Assembly (NCBI GenBank): GCA_015063285.1
Contig: SUST01000001.1
Span: 186,001-250,000 of the forward strand
DNA: 64,000 bases
Source of the DNA: Thermoplasmata archaeon
GTDB lineage: Archaea; Thermoplasmatota; Thermoplasmata; Methanomassiliicoccales; Methanomethylophilaceae
Direction: 5' to 3'
The position numbers and the translations under genes were made by a program. Shown piece by piece: positions 8,747 through 17,483 of this stretch (the stretch's first letter is position 1; each line of letters starts with the position of its first letter). Under the pieces are notes generated by a model, which was given only the letters and a program-made list of their open reading frames with translations, had not been told where the DNA came from and did no database searches.

Positions 8747-9355
8747 TCAAGCCTGCTCGACGGGCTCTTTCTTCTCGACGGGCTTCTTGGGCTCTGCTTT
8801 CTTGGCGGGTGCCTTCTTGGGCTCTGCCTTCTTGGCATCTGCTTTCTTGGCAGGTGCCTTCTTTGCCTCAGCCTGCTCAGCTACCTTCTCGGCTGCCTTC
8901 TTTGCCTCGGTCTTCTTCTCCTCGATCTTGGCCTTGGTGTTCTTTACACCCTCGGAGATCATGTCCTTGTCGAACTTCTGCCTCTGAGCGACGAAGTCGA
9001 AGAATGCGTCAGCCTGCTCGGTGGCCTGCTTGTTGGCCATCTCCTGGAACTTCTTGTTCTTCTTTATGTAGTCCTTGGGGGACACGGGGACGAAGAAGGG
9101 GAACTCGTCGGGCAGGGTGTCTGCGAAGGAATCCTGCATATCCATGCACTGTTTGAAGAATGTGTTCCACTGCTTCTTGGTGGTCTCGATGTAGGTCTTC
9201 TGCATCTCGTCGATCTGCTTGCAGAATGTATCGAGGTTCTCCTCGAACTTCTCCCACTGCTCATCGAAGTCGATCTTCTGCTCGGGCTTCTTCAGGGGGA
9301 ATACCGGGGGGAAAGGCATCGGGGGTGTGTTCTTCTCTTTCTTTTTGTCGCTCAT
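8747..9355 (-). CDS. Phasin-like coiled-coil protein with Lys/Ala/Pro histone-H1-like tail
   Basis: A 202-residue protein. Residues 1-30 hold a short Pro/Met patch (PPMPFPPVFP). About residues 30-150 are amphipathic helix with regular aromatic and charged spacing, as in phasins. The last 60 residues repeat AKKA, APAKK and EPKK. The central part is closely similar to residues 775-875 of the adjacent ligase: both have QWN, a conserved DSFAD/ESFAD, SLPDE or TLPDE, PVSPK and DMISEGVKNTK. A phasin domain plus Ala-Lys-Pro tail is the plan of the Pseudomonas granule protein PhaF, whose tail binds DNA. I cannot show homology to PhaF; the similarity is in architecture. The gene ends 41 bases downstream of the ligase on the same strand, so the two are likely cotranscribed. 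Confidence 0.7.
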   Translation of the reverse strand: MSDKKKEKNTPPMPFPPVFPLKKPEQKIDFDEQWEKFEENLDTFCKQIDEMQKTYIETTKKQWNTFFKQCMDMQDSFADTLPDEFPFFVPVSPKDYIKKNKKFQEMANKQATEQADAFFDFVAQRQKFDKDMISEGVKNTKAKIEEKKTEAKKAAEKVAEQAEAKKAPAKKADAKKAEPKKAPAKKAEPKKPVEKKEPVEQA

Positions 9356-9396
9356 CTAGTCACTTCCTTTTTCTTTTCGTTAAAGCGTTTTGAAAC

Positions 9397-12111
9397 TCAT
9401 TGAGCATCAGTCTTTGACGGGGCGGCCTTCTTGCTGCTGCCCGCCTTACCGGATTTCTTGCTGCCGGCTTTGGCCTTGGTGCTCTTTGCGTTAGCGTTCT
9501 CTTTCTTCTTCTCCTCGATCTTGGTCTTGGTGTTCTTGACACCCTCGGAGATCATGTCCTCGACGTACTCCTGTCTCTTCGATGCGAATTCGAAGAATGA
9601 GTCCGCCTGCTCCATGGCCTGCCTGTTGGCCTTCTCGCGGAATTCCTTGTCCTTCTTCAGATACTCCTTCGGGGATACCGGTGTGAAGAACGGCATCTCG
9701 TCGGGCAGGGAATCTGCGAAGGATTCCTGCATCTCCATGCACTGGTCGAAGTATGCATTCCACTGTCCCTTGGACGCTTCCAGGGACGCTTTGTACATTT
9801 CCTTCATCTGTTTCCAGAAAGCATTCAGATTGGAATTGAAAGTCTCCCAGCCCTCTTTGGACTTGTCATTGTCGTCGCTCCCGGGCCATCCCCAGGGGGT
9901 TCCGAACGGCATGAATGGCATCGGAGGCATGGGCATTATCGTGGGGAACATCGGCATCATACCCTGGAAGAAAGGTATGAGGCCCTTCTCAGGATCCAGT
10001 TTGAAGTTCTTTATGTCCATTCCCTTGAACATGTTCATCGGATACTCATCCATGGCCATCTTGATCAGCCTTGGTGTGAGCTTGTACATGCTCGCGGGTA
10101 TATTGTTGATGTCGAAGTCCATGAGCTTCAGGAACATCTCCCTGAGTCCCGGGATCTTGAAGACCCTTCCGTACTGGCCCTCGAGGATCTCCGGAATGGC
10201 CGCGAACAGCTCGGAGACGATGTTATAGGGATCGTTCTCTAGCTCATCTGGCACTCCTGCTCCCTGGGTGGCGTTCTCGCCCTCCGAAGCGGGTACGAGC
10301 AGGATGTCCGTAACCTGACCGTTAACCTTGACGGGCTTCACGTGGAAGCGCCTTCCTTTGACGTTCCCGCTCTTCAGCTTCTTTGTATCCACCTTGCCCC
10401 CTGCGTTCAGAGGGATGGAATCCATCAGAACGCACTGGCTGGGAAGATTAGTATCCTTGATCTTCCCATCCTTGAGGAAGACCTGAATAAGGGCCTTGCG
10501 CAGGGTGATGAGTTCATCATTCTTCGAGCCCTTGGTCTCCACGTAGAGGATGGGGATGTTATCGTGCAAGACCTTGTAAAACTCCGGAACAAGACCGCAG
10601 GCAACTATTCCGGGCTGTCCGGTGACTGCGGTCTCGATGAGACCTGCGTTGAAGCGGACTCCCGCATTGTTGACGAAGAATTGATTCGAACGTCCTATGC
10701 ACGTAAGGCTTCCGTCCTTGTTGACGCGGACGAGGTCGTTGGAATTGAAGTAATCCTCCCCATCTACTTTCTCCAGTTCGAAGCACACCAGGTCGTCTAT
10801 CTTTCCGTTGCTCATCGAAGGGGATGAAAGGTACAGGATTCCGGTACGGGGTCCGTCGGAGAGATCGTAGAACTTCTTCTCCTCCTCCGAATAGATCTTC
10901 ACCTTCACTCCGGGGAACGGATAGCCTATGGCGTCATCATTCCTGTCGGCTCCCGCGATGAGGCAGGCTCCTCCCAATTCGGACAGGCCGTAACCGTTGA
11001 TAATGCGTGCCGAGGAACCGCAGGATTTCAGATAATCGTTGAATGTCTTCTTGAATTCGGGAGAGACGTAGCTTCCTCCCATGAACACTATCTTCACCTT
11101 GGACAGGTCCATGTCGGGCATGGACTTACCCCAGGAATCCAGGATCGTTCTGCTGGTGAAGAATACGTTGACGCCGTACTCCTCTATGGCCTCTGCATAA
11201 CGGGGGTTGGTGGCGCCGTAAGGCAAACACACGACCTCACCGCCGAGACCGAGCGTAGTGTGGAGCATGTCTATAGTAGCATATGCCCATGACATGTTCA
11301 GCATCAGGCAACTGACGATATGGTCGGGTGCATCCTTGAAGTCCTCGTATGTTTCCTTGGCCTCCATTGCACCGACGACGAACGAGTTCACCGCCCTGTC
11401 GGACATGGGGACCGGTTTATGGATCCCGCTGACCGTTCCTGTCGTATGAAGGATGACTGAAGCATCGGTAGATCCATCTTTGCCATAAGAGATCGGAGAA
11501 GCCTCGTACTCCTGAAGAAGGTCGTCCATCACAAGGCCGCCCTCGAATTCCCTGAACATGGATGTGTTCAGCTTGCGTGCTATCTCCAACGGAGGGATGG
11601 CGTATTCCCCTCCCATGGGGCTTCCCAATACGATGATGTTGCGCAGCCCCAGCTCATCCTTGTCGCGGAGAAGCTTCTTCATGACGTTGGGGAAGGCGAA
11701 CAGCTCGGATACCACAAGGTCTGTGACCTTCTCCTTCTTGATCATGTTGCGTACGTTCTCATCGTCGTACATGTCGAAATGGAACAGGAGCGATACGGAA
11801 GCACCGGTCATGTTCAGACCGTACAGCGCGAAGATCGTCTCCGTCAACATCGTTCCGACCAACATCACACGGGAATGGTTTTTATCGGTGATGTCCAAAG
11901 CGGAGAAGGCCTCCGCGTAGTGCTCCCAATTGCGGAACATCTGACGGTACGTATACTTCCTATAACCGTCCCTGATGGCCACGGTGTCAAGACGTTCATC
12001 GCTGTAAGAATTCAATTCCTTGATGAAGGACCAGCATTTCTGATCTGCTATCTTTCCGTTTTCGATGCGGGCTTTCACCTTCTCGAGTCTTTTCTTTTCG
12101 GCTGCATTCAT
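9397..12111 (-). CDS. Adenylate-forming acyl-CoA ligase-like protein fused to phasin-like domain and basic tail
   Basis: A 904-residue multidomain protein. Residues 1-570 are an ANL-superfamily ligase. Motif A3 appears as LHTTGTVSG, A5 as NGYGLSE, A7/A8 as SNDLVRV and GRSNQFFVNNAG, and the A10 catalytic Lys as NAGGKVDTKK. It probably activates a carboxylate with ATP; the substrate is unknown. Residues 570-700 are an unassigned helical region. Around 725-750 comes a Met/Pro-rich stretch (MPMPPMPFMPFG), then the phasin-like helical domain shared with the downstream gene, then a tail rich in Lys, Ala and Ser. Typical acyl-CoA synthetases are 500-650 residues, so the C-terminal third is extra. 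It is divergent from a paralogue at 12507, with a long shared promoter region. Confidence 0.75.
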   Translation of the reverse strand: MNAAEKKRLEKVKARIENGKIADQKCWSFIKELNSYSDERLDTVAIRDGYRKYTYRQMFRNWEHYAEAFSALDITDKNHSRVMLVGTMLTETIFALYGLNMTGASVSLLFHFDMYDDENVRNMIKKEKVTDLVVSELFAFPNVMKKLLRDKDELGLRNIIVLGSPMGGEYAIPPLEIARKLNTSMFREFEGGLVMDDLLQEYEASPISYGKDGSTDASVILHTTGTVSGIHKPVPMSDRAVNSFVVGAMEAKETYEDFKDAPDHIVSCLMLNMSWAYATIDMLHTTLGLGGEVVCLPYGATNPRYAEAIEEYGVNVFFTSRTILDSWGKSMPDMDLSKVKIVFMGGSYVSPEFKKTFNDYLKSCGSSARIINGYGLSELGGACLIAGADRNDDAIGYPFPGVKVKIYSEEEKKFYDLSDGPRTGILYLSSPSMSNGKIDDLVCFELEKVDGEDYFNSNDLVRVNKDGSLTCIGRSNQFFVNNAGVRFNAGLIETAVTGQPGIVACGLVPEFYKVLHDNIPILYVETKGSKNDELITLRKALIQVFLKDGKIKDTNLPSQCVLMDSIPLNAGGKVDTKKLKSGNVKGRRFHVKPVKVNGQVTDILLVPASEGENATQGAGVPDELENDPYNIVSELFAAIPEILEGQYGRVFKIPGLREMFLKLMDFDINNIPASMYKLTPRLIKMAMDEYPMNMFKGMDIKNFKLDPEKGLIPFFQGMMPMFPTIMPMPPMPFMPFGTPWGWPGSDDNDKSKEGWETFNSNLNAFWKQMKEMYKASLEASKGQWNAYFDQCMEMQESFADSLPDEMPFFTPVSPKEYLKKDKEFREKANRQAMEQADSFFEFASKRQEYVEDMISEGVKNTKTKIEEKKKENANAKSTKAKAGSKKSGKAGSSKKAAPSKTDAQ

Positions 12112-12506
12112 TCTATGAACCTTTGATTTCTTGAATTGGGATGAATTTGGTTTAGCACGCTAAGTGAGCGCTTTGGAGCCCCTTACGAAGTAAGGACGTA
12201 TACGCCAATTTTAAATTATAAAGATTTTCGACCATTGTCGGATAAAGTAACATCCGAGCAATGTAGGAACCGATCAGTTTTCAATGGTCCTGAGAAATGA
12301 ATTTGCAGACAGCCTCATCCGAGAAACTCATCACCCATCTCGAAGACCGTCCTCGGTTCTCCTGCCATGTCGGATCCGTTCCTCCGACTGCAGACTTTTC
12401 CCTTCTAGAACTATCGGCTCGATGTTTGAAAAAATTGACCTGTTGTCGGGAAACTATAAACGAGTTAGACCGATACACCACAGAGACATTATTGCGAGGG
12501 AATCTT
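12112..12506. promoter_or_regulatory. Divergent promoter region of the two ligase genes
   Basis: A 395-base gap between divergent paralogues. A TATA-like TTTTAAATTATAAAG lies at about 12208-12222, and CTTAC-GAA-GTAAG at 12183-12195 is a small inverted repeat. The stretch from 12297 is open in the frame of the right-hand ligase, but its translation does not match the paralogue and looks like noncoding sequence. I see no other gene here. Confidence 0.4.
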
Positions 12507-14915
12507 TTGACCACAAAAAAGAGCAATATAACGAAGCGCATCGAAAGCGGAGAGATCGCGGATCAGCCATGCTGGTCCTTCATCAAGGAAATGAACTCTG
12601 TCTCCAAAGAACGCCTCGACAACGTGGCGCTGACGGACGGCTACAGACAGTATACGTACAGGCAGATGTTCCGCGCTTGGGAGAGGTATGCAGAGGCATT
12701 CTCGGGACTCGGCCTTACCGGCGAGAACCGTTCCCGTGTAGGGATCATCAGCGTGCCTCTTCCTGAGACCATCTTCGCATTGTACGGTCTGAACATGACC
12801 GGGGCTAGCGTCTCCCTGATCTACCATCTCGACCTATACGATGAGAAGCAGATATACAGTATGATCGAGAGGGAGAAGATAACCGATCTGATAATCTCTG
12901 AGGTCTTTGCATTCCCTAATGTGATGAAACGTCTCCTCGAGGACAAGGAGAGACTGGGCATCGAAAACATCATCCTATTGCCCAGCCCAATGGGAGGAGA
13001 ATACGCCATCCCTGCGTTCGAAATGGTCAGGAAACTGAACAAGACCCTGTGCGGCGAACTTTCGGACATCATCTTGATGGAAGACCTTCTGGAGAAGTAC
13101 GAGGCATACCCCATATCAAACTCCAAGAAGGCCGGCCCGATCATCCTCCACACCACCGGAACCGTCAGCGGTATGCACAAACCAGTGCCCCTTTCCAACA
13201 AGGCCATAAACACCGTGGTGTTAAGCATAAGGCAGGCCAGGTTGGAACACGATGATTTCAAGGTGATCCCGGAGCATGTCGTCACCACCGTCCCCTTCTA
13301 CCTGAGCTGGGCGTATTTCATGATCGACTCACTGCACACAGCGCTGAGCTGGGGTGCGGAGATCATATGTCTGCCCATGGCATCTATGAATCCCCATTAC
13401 TCGGAAGCGATCGAGCGTTACAAGGTCAATGTGCTGTTCACCGGGATGATCCTGTTCGACACATGGAACAAGTTCAGGCCGAAGATGGACCTCTCCGAAC
13501 TGAAACTGGTGATCATGGGCGGCACATACATCTCACCCGAGTACAAGAAGGAGCTCAACGCCTATCTGAGATCATGCGGTTCCGAAGCGCGCTTCATCAA
13601 CGGTTACGGACTCTCGGAACTCGGAGGAGCGTGCATCGTCTGCCCCTCGTCAAGGGAGGACGATGCCATCGGATATCTGCTGCCTGGATTCAAGGCCAAG
13701 ATCTACGTCGAGGATGAGAAGCGCTACTACGATGTATCCGACGGCCCGCGCACAGGAGTCCTCTTGCTCAGTTCACCGACAATGAGCGACGGCAAACTGG
13801 ACAACACCATGTTCTTCGACCTTGAGAAAGTGGACGGGGAGATGTACTTCAACTCGCACGATCTGGTAAAAGTCGCCGAGGACGGATGCATGACCTGCAT
13901 CGGCAGATCCAACAACTACTTCGTCAACAACGCCGGGATACGCTTCGATGCCGGATTGGTGGAGACGGCTGTCACGAAGCAGCCCGGGATAAGGTTCTGC
14001 GCTCTCGCACCGGAATTCCACAAGGTCCTGCACGATAACATCCCCATCCTCTACGTGGAGATGAAGGATCAAGACGGAGATAGACTCACCACCCTGCGCG
14101 ACGCGCTGGTCCAGGTATTCATAAAGGACGAGCTTATTTCGAACACCAACCTCCCCAGCCAAGTCGTGTTCTTGGATAAAATGCCCCTGAATTCCAACGG
14201 AAAGGTTGATGCCAAGATGCTCAAATCGGGATTGGTTACGGGAGTCCGCTACTCCATCAAACCCGCCTATGTCGATGACCTGTTGGTGGACATAGTTCTG
14301 GTCCCGGCGGCGGAAGGCGAATTCGCCACGGTGGGAGCCGGAGTACCTCAGGAACTCGAGGAGGATTCCTACAAGATCCTGGCGGAATTCTTCGCTGCGA
14401 TACCGGAAATGAAGGAAGGAGGAATGCTGAAGGCGCTGAACATCCCCGGACTCAGAGAGCTCATCATGAAGCTGACCGATTTCGACGTCGATAACATCCC
14501 GCAGAGCCTATGGAATCTGGCACCGAAGCTTTTCAAAATGGTCTACATGGATCATCTGATGCCATTGATGAAAGAGATCAACCAATTAGAGGATGCGATT
14601 TCCAGTTCCGGTATGATGAGCCCGCCTATGATGCCCCCCATGCCTTTCATGCCGCTCCCCGGATTCGGTCCGAAGATGCCTGATTTCAACGCTGACATGG
14701 AGAACCTCTGGAATCCGATCATCAAGATGCAGAAACCTCCCATGATGCCGGGCTTCCCGCCATTCCCATTCTTCCCCATGCCGATGGGGCCGACAGTTAC
14801 GAAGGAGGATGACGATGCAGAAAAGAAAGCGAAGAAATCTTCCGCCAAGAAAGCTGCCAAACCCAAACCGAAGGCCACCGTCGATGGCAAAACTAAGAAA
14901 GCCAAGAAAGCGTGA
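12507..14915 (+). CDS. Adenylate-forming acyl-CoA ligase-like protein with Met/Pro-rich and basic tail
   Basis: A paralogue of the ligase at 9397, about 802 residues from the proposed TTG at 12507. The TTG is preceded by GAGGG, and similarity to the paralogue begins right after it (ITKRIESGEIADQPCWSFIKE). An ATG at 12297 would add about 70 unrelated residues. ANL motifs are present: LHTTGTVSG (A3), NGYGLSE (A5), SHDLVKV, GRSNNYFVNNAG, and the A10 Lys in NSNGKVDAKM. It has the same unassigned helical region, two Met/Pro-rich stretches (PPMMPPMPFMP and PPFPFFPMPMG), and a terminal Lys/Ala tail, but it lacks the phasin-like domain. The shared tails suggest both enzymes go to the same cellular structure. 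Substrate unknown. Confidence 0.75.
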   Translation: MTTKKSNITKRIESGEIADQPCWSFIKEMNSVSKERLDNVALTDGYRQYTYRQMFRAWERYAEAFSGLGLTGENRSRVGIISVPLPETIFALYGLNMTGASVSLIYHLDLYDEKQIYSMIEREKITDLIISEVFAFPNVMKRLLEDKERLGIENIILLPSPMGGEYAIPAFEMVRKLNKTLCGELSDIILMEDLLEKYEAYPISNSKKAGPIILHTTGTVSGMHKPVPLSNKAINTVVLSIRQARLEHDDFKVIPEHVVTTVPFYLSWAYFMIDSLHTALSWGAEIICLPMASMNPHYSEAIERYKVNVLFTGMILFDTWNKFRPKMDLSELKLVIMGGTYISPEYKKELNAYLRSCGSEARFINGYGLSELGGACIVCPSSREDDAIGYLLPGFKAKIYVEDEKRYYDVSDGPRTGVLLLSSPTMSDGKLDNTMFFDLEKVDGEMYFNSHDLVKVAEDGCMTCIGRSNNYFVNNAGIRFDAGLVETAVTKQPGIRFCALAPEFHKVLHDNIPILYVEMKDQDGDRLTTLRDALVQVFIKDELISNTNLPSQVVFLDKMPLNSNGKVDAKMLKSGLVTGVRYSIKPAYVDDLLVDIVLVPAAEGEFATVGAGVPQELEEDSYKILAEFFAAIPEMKEGGMLKALNIPGLRELIMKLTDFDVDNIPQSLWNLAPKLFKMVYMDHLMPLMKEINQLEDAISSSGMMSPPMMPPMPFMPLPGFGPKMPDFNADMENLWNPIIKMQKPPMMPGFPPFPFFPMPMGPTVTKEDDDAEKKAKKSSAKKAAKPKPKATVDGKTKKAKKA

Positions 14916-14952
14916 AAACGATTCTGCAAGGATCGAACAGGATTCCCTTAAC

Positions 14953-14969
14953 GGGGGGTCAAACCCCCC
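14953..14969 (+). terminator. Terminator after the ligase
   Basis: GGGGGG, loop TCAAA, CCCCCC, 38 bases after the ligase stop. No T-run follows closely, so termination may be partial. The rest of 14970-15110 holds nothing I can identify. Confidence 0.55.
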
Positions 14970-15110
14970 ATGAAACATCCTTCTCTACCAATCAGTTAGC
15001 GACCGTCTCCGTACGTGCCTCTCCGCCTATAACGACGATCGGCAATTCTATATCGGCTCTAGATTCGGTTCTATCATCGGGGACTAAGGAGATTGGTTCC
15101 AACGGTTGTC

Positions 15111-15740
15111 TCATCCTAGAAGATTCTCGCCCATCGCGAAGGCCGTCCTCAGTTCTCCGGGGAACACCTTCTCCCTCCTCTCGATCCTCTGTTCGGCATC
15201 GAAGAAGGTCCAGTCGAACTTGCTGTAATCCTTCACCTGAAGGGTCTCTCCCACGACAAGAACCTTCGTAGGACCTATGAATGAATCCAATGTCGACCTG
15301 TACTTCTCCAGCATCTCATCGTAGAAGCCTGAGGGAGCATTGGACGTCATGATCAGGAGCACGGGGATCCTGCGTGTGTTGCAGCAAGGGTGCTCCTTGT
15401 TGTAAGTGAGGTAGGGGAAGACCAGCCTCTCGTAGAATGTCTTGAACTGTGCGCACAGGTCTCCGAAGTAGTTGGGCGCACCTATGATGAGACCGTCAGC
15501 TTCCCTTATCGAATCCAAAACAGGCTTGAGTCCATCCTTAACGACGCATTCGCCCTCATGTGCCTTCCTCTTGCATCCGAAGCACGAGATGCATCCGGTA
15601 TAGCTGTCCAGTTTGTAGAGGTCGAACTTATCGACCGCCGCACCTTTGGATTCGGCACCCTTGGCAGCCTCGTTGATGAGCATATCCGTATTCCAACCCG
15701 AACGCGGGCTCCCGTTGACAGCGACTACCTTTCTGGACAT
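15111..15740 (-). CDS. NADPH-dependent FMN reductase / iron-sulfur flavoprotein family
   Basis: A 209-residue flavodoxin-fold protein. The FMN phosphate loop NGSPRSGWNTD is near residues 9-19, and GAPNYFGD near residue 91 binds the isoalloxazine ring. A cysteine cluster CISCFGCKRKAHEGEC near residues 50-65 resembles the compact [4Fe-4S] motif of methanogen iron-sulfur flavoproteins (Isf). Such proteins carry electrons or reduce oxygen species in the cytoplasm. It has a single gene neighbourhood with no obvious partner. A related but shorter paralogue lies at 21843. Confidence 0.8.
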   Translation of the reverse strand: MSRKVVAVNGSPRSGWNTDMLINEAAKGAESKGAAVDKFDLYKLDSYTGCISCFGCKRKAHEGECVVKDGLKPVLDSIREADGLIIGAPNYFGDLCAQFKTFYERLVFPYLTYNKEHPCCNTRRIPVLLIMTSNAPSGFYDEMLEKYRSTLDSFIGPTKVLVVGETLQVKDYSKFDWTFFDAEQRIERREKVFPGELRTAFAMGENLLG

Positions 15741-15854
15741 GCATGATTGTAAAGAATGTCGGAATAAATCCGTTTCTTAAGTTCCGCATATGCAGAACCC
15801 TTTCACATAGGTCGTGACATCCAATATAAGTATGGAAGCAATGATACCAATCCC

Positions 15855-16022
15855 ATGTCTAACAAGTTCTACAGGATGCTGTCGGCCCTCATAGCAATCA
15901 TATTCGGCATAGTATGGATATACTTGGCCAACGACTCGGGCGCCCCGTGGTTCTTCTCACTCTTCGGAGTGGTGTTCATAGGCATAGCAGCCTTCATCTT
16001 CGTGAAGGCACTGCTGTCGTAA
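15855..16022 (+). CDS. Small membrane protein, 55 residues
   Basis: An uninterrupted frame of 55 residues from ATG at 15855 to TAA. Two hydrophobic helices (MLSALIAIIFGIVWIYLA and SLFGVVFIGIAAFIFVKAL) are joined by a short polar turn, NDSGAPW. No family is recognised beyond 'two-helix membrane protein'. It lies divergent from the flavoprotein gene at 15740, with its own start region, and is followed by a clear hairpin terminator. The strong hydrophobic periodicity makes chance unlikely. Confidence 0.65.
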   Translation: MSNKFYRMLSALIAIIFGIVWIYLANDSGAPWFFSLFGVVFIGIAAFIFVKALLS

Positions 16023-16063
16023 TCTCCATTGGAAATCGACGATCATCGATTCCTTGATGAAAA

Positions 16064-16082
16064 TCAGGGCCTGAGGCCCTGA
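16064..16082. terminator. Bidirectional terminator
   Basis: TCAGGGCC, loop TGA, GGCCCTGA: a perfect 8-bp stem between two convergent genes (stops at 16022 and 16099). Confidence 0.65.
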
Positions 16083-16098
16083 GATGAATGGTATCGGA

Positions 16099-17034
16099 TC
16101 ACTTCTCGAGAAGACTGGACCCGATCAGCTTCCAGGAAGAATAACTTGATTGGACAAGACGGGTCTTGAACTGCATCTCCTGCAGGGCGACGGCATCTCC
16201 CAAATGGGCAATCGTGAAAGTCCGCTCCTCCTTGTTCAGCCCCTCCGTTACCAGCGTGTGCACATCGTAATATCCGTTCCCCATGGGAAGGTCGAACCTC
16301 TCCCTGCTGTCGGACTCCTCGATGATTGTCTCGTACTGCTCTTTCAATTCCTGCAGCTTGTATGCATAGGAAACATAGGACAGGAAACTGTCCCTGTCGT
16401 ACTCATCACCGTTCTCCATAGTGAGCATGTCGCCGTCGACGGACGCCACGGTCAGATCGACCGTTTCCTCCATCAGGACGAGCATCTTCAGAGCGACGGC
16501 TGTATTCCCTTGTTCGTCTATCTTCCCGACGGTCATCAGCCTCTCGGTGGTGTTGGCATCTCCCCCTGTCTGGACGTCCACCCTCTTGAGTTCCGTACCC
16601 TCGGTTATATCCGAAGGGGAGACCGGCTTGGTGAGATCCACCGTCGTCGAGACCAATGACCTCACATAATGCAGGGAATAGTAGTCCTCCTCCTCGTAGA
16701 CGGGGACGTCCGACCCTTTGGCAAGATACACTAGGGTATCGTCGGAATGGAAGGTGCGGCATTCGAGGTCCGATCCCTTGTAGGGGTAGAGCGCATCCTC
16801 CCCCTGCGCCATCTGCGACACATCGTAATGCAGGAAGCGGTTGTAGAACTGATTCACATTCATCTCCATATCGTATGCGATGTGCTGCTCGGCATAGAAC
16901 TCATATTCGATATAGTCCCCTACGACCACATCCTCCCTCACGCTGTAACCCTCTTCCGACGTCAGGAATGAGAACAGCATCACCAGGACGACCGCAGCCG
17001 CGGCAGCCCCGAAGATGAACGCGTTCTTGCTCAT
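16099..17034 (-). CDS. Signal-anchored extracytoplasmic protein of unknown function
   Basis: About 311 residues from ATG at 17034. An N-terminal hydrophobic anchor (NAFIFGAAAAAVVLVMLFSF) is followed by an acidic, beta-rich domain with many Tyr and Glu residues. No catalytic motif is recognised. A TTG at 17073 would extend the protein by 13 residues, but CATTATAAAG lies in that extension about 25 bases before 17034 and looks like the TATA box of a leaderless transcript, so I prefer 17034. Similar single-anchor proteins of unknown role are common in wall-less Thermoplasmata; here also see 33248 and 52959. Confidence 0.65.
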   Translation of the reverse strand: MSKNAFIFGAAAAAVVLVMLFSFLTSEEGYSVREDVVVGDYIEYEFYAEQHIAYDMEMNVNQFYNRFLHYDVSQMAQGEDALYPYKGSDLECRTFHSDDTLVYLAKGSDVPVYEEEDYYSLHYVRSLVSTTVDLTKPVSPSDITEGTELKRVDVQTGGDANTTERLMTVGKIDEQGNTAVALKMLVLMEETVDLTVASVDGDMLTMENGDEYDRDSFLSYVSYAYKLQELKEQYETIIEESDSRERFDLPMGNGYYDVHTLVTEGLNKEERTFTIAHLGDAVALQEMQFKTRLVQSSYSSWKLIGSSLLEK

Positions 17035-17215
17035 GGCCAGAGTATCGCCTATCGACTTTATAATGATGGTCAAATCGGGTGAACTTGACTCCCGCCGTCA
17101 GGATGATACTGTACTCACAGAGCCTTTTCTTACAAGGGTTCAAAACAACCGAGGCGTCGACCTCCTTTGACCGACCATCAGCCGCTTTATTGATATTATA
17201 TCTATACACAGAATC

Positions 17216-17274
17216 GGGAAAAATGTATTTTTCTACATTTTTCCTCATGTAAAAATGTATTTTATTGCATTTTT
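17216..17274. repeat. AT-rich inverted-repeat cluster (AAAAATG half-sites)
   Basis: GGAAAAATGTA (17217-17227) is repeated in reverse complement, TACATTTTTCC, at 17234-17244. A second pair, AAAAATG (17251-17257) and CATTTTT (17268-17274), follows. Four half-sites within 60 bases, upstream of the anchored-protein gene, suggest an operator. Confidence 0.55.
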
Positions 17275-17483
17275 CCCAAATTCAGAATCGTCGGAATAAT
17301 CACGATCAGTTCAATCATATCACAGAAATAAGATGGCACCAGACTATTGAGAACTGTCAATTTTCGCCCGGATCCGACGGTGTTCATGAGCGTAAACACG
17401 TTCTGTATCATCGCTCTGCCCTGCCCCGGTGCCTGATCCCCGAGACAGCCTAGGACGCAATTCCTGTACATGCCCGTGCTCAT
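17262..17483 (-). CDS. Doubtful small ORF, 73 residues
   Basis: A frame whose ATG overlaps the stop of the upstream ATPase by four bases (ATGA), ending in TAA inside the inverted-repeat cluster. The C-terminal third is hydrophobic (FCDMIELIVIIPTILNLG). I do not recognise it. The ATGA overlap is the only support for translation, and the sequence could equally be noncoding. The rest of 17074-17479 has no other gene candidate. Confidence 0.2.
   Translation of the reverse strand: MSTGMYRNCVLGCLGDQAPGQGRAMIQNVFTLMNTVGSGRKLTVLNSLVPSYFCDMIELIVIIPTILNLGKMQ

Noticed and set aside
12297-12506. N-terminal extension of the right-hand ligase from ATG 12297
   Set aside because: The 70 extra residues do not match the paralogue, which starts where the TTG at 12507 does; the DNA looks like promoter sequence with a low-quality frame.
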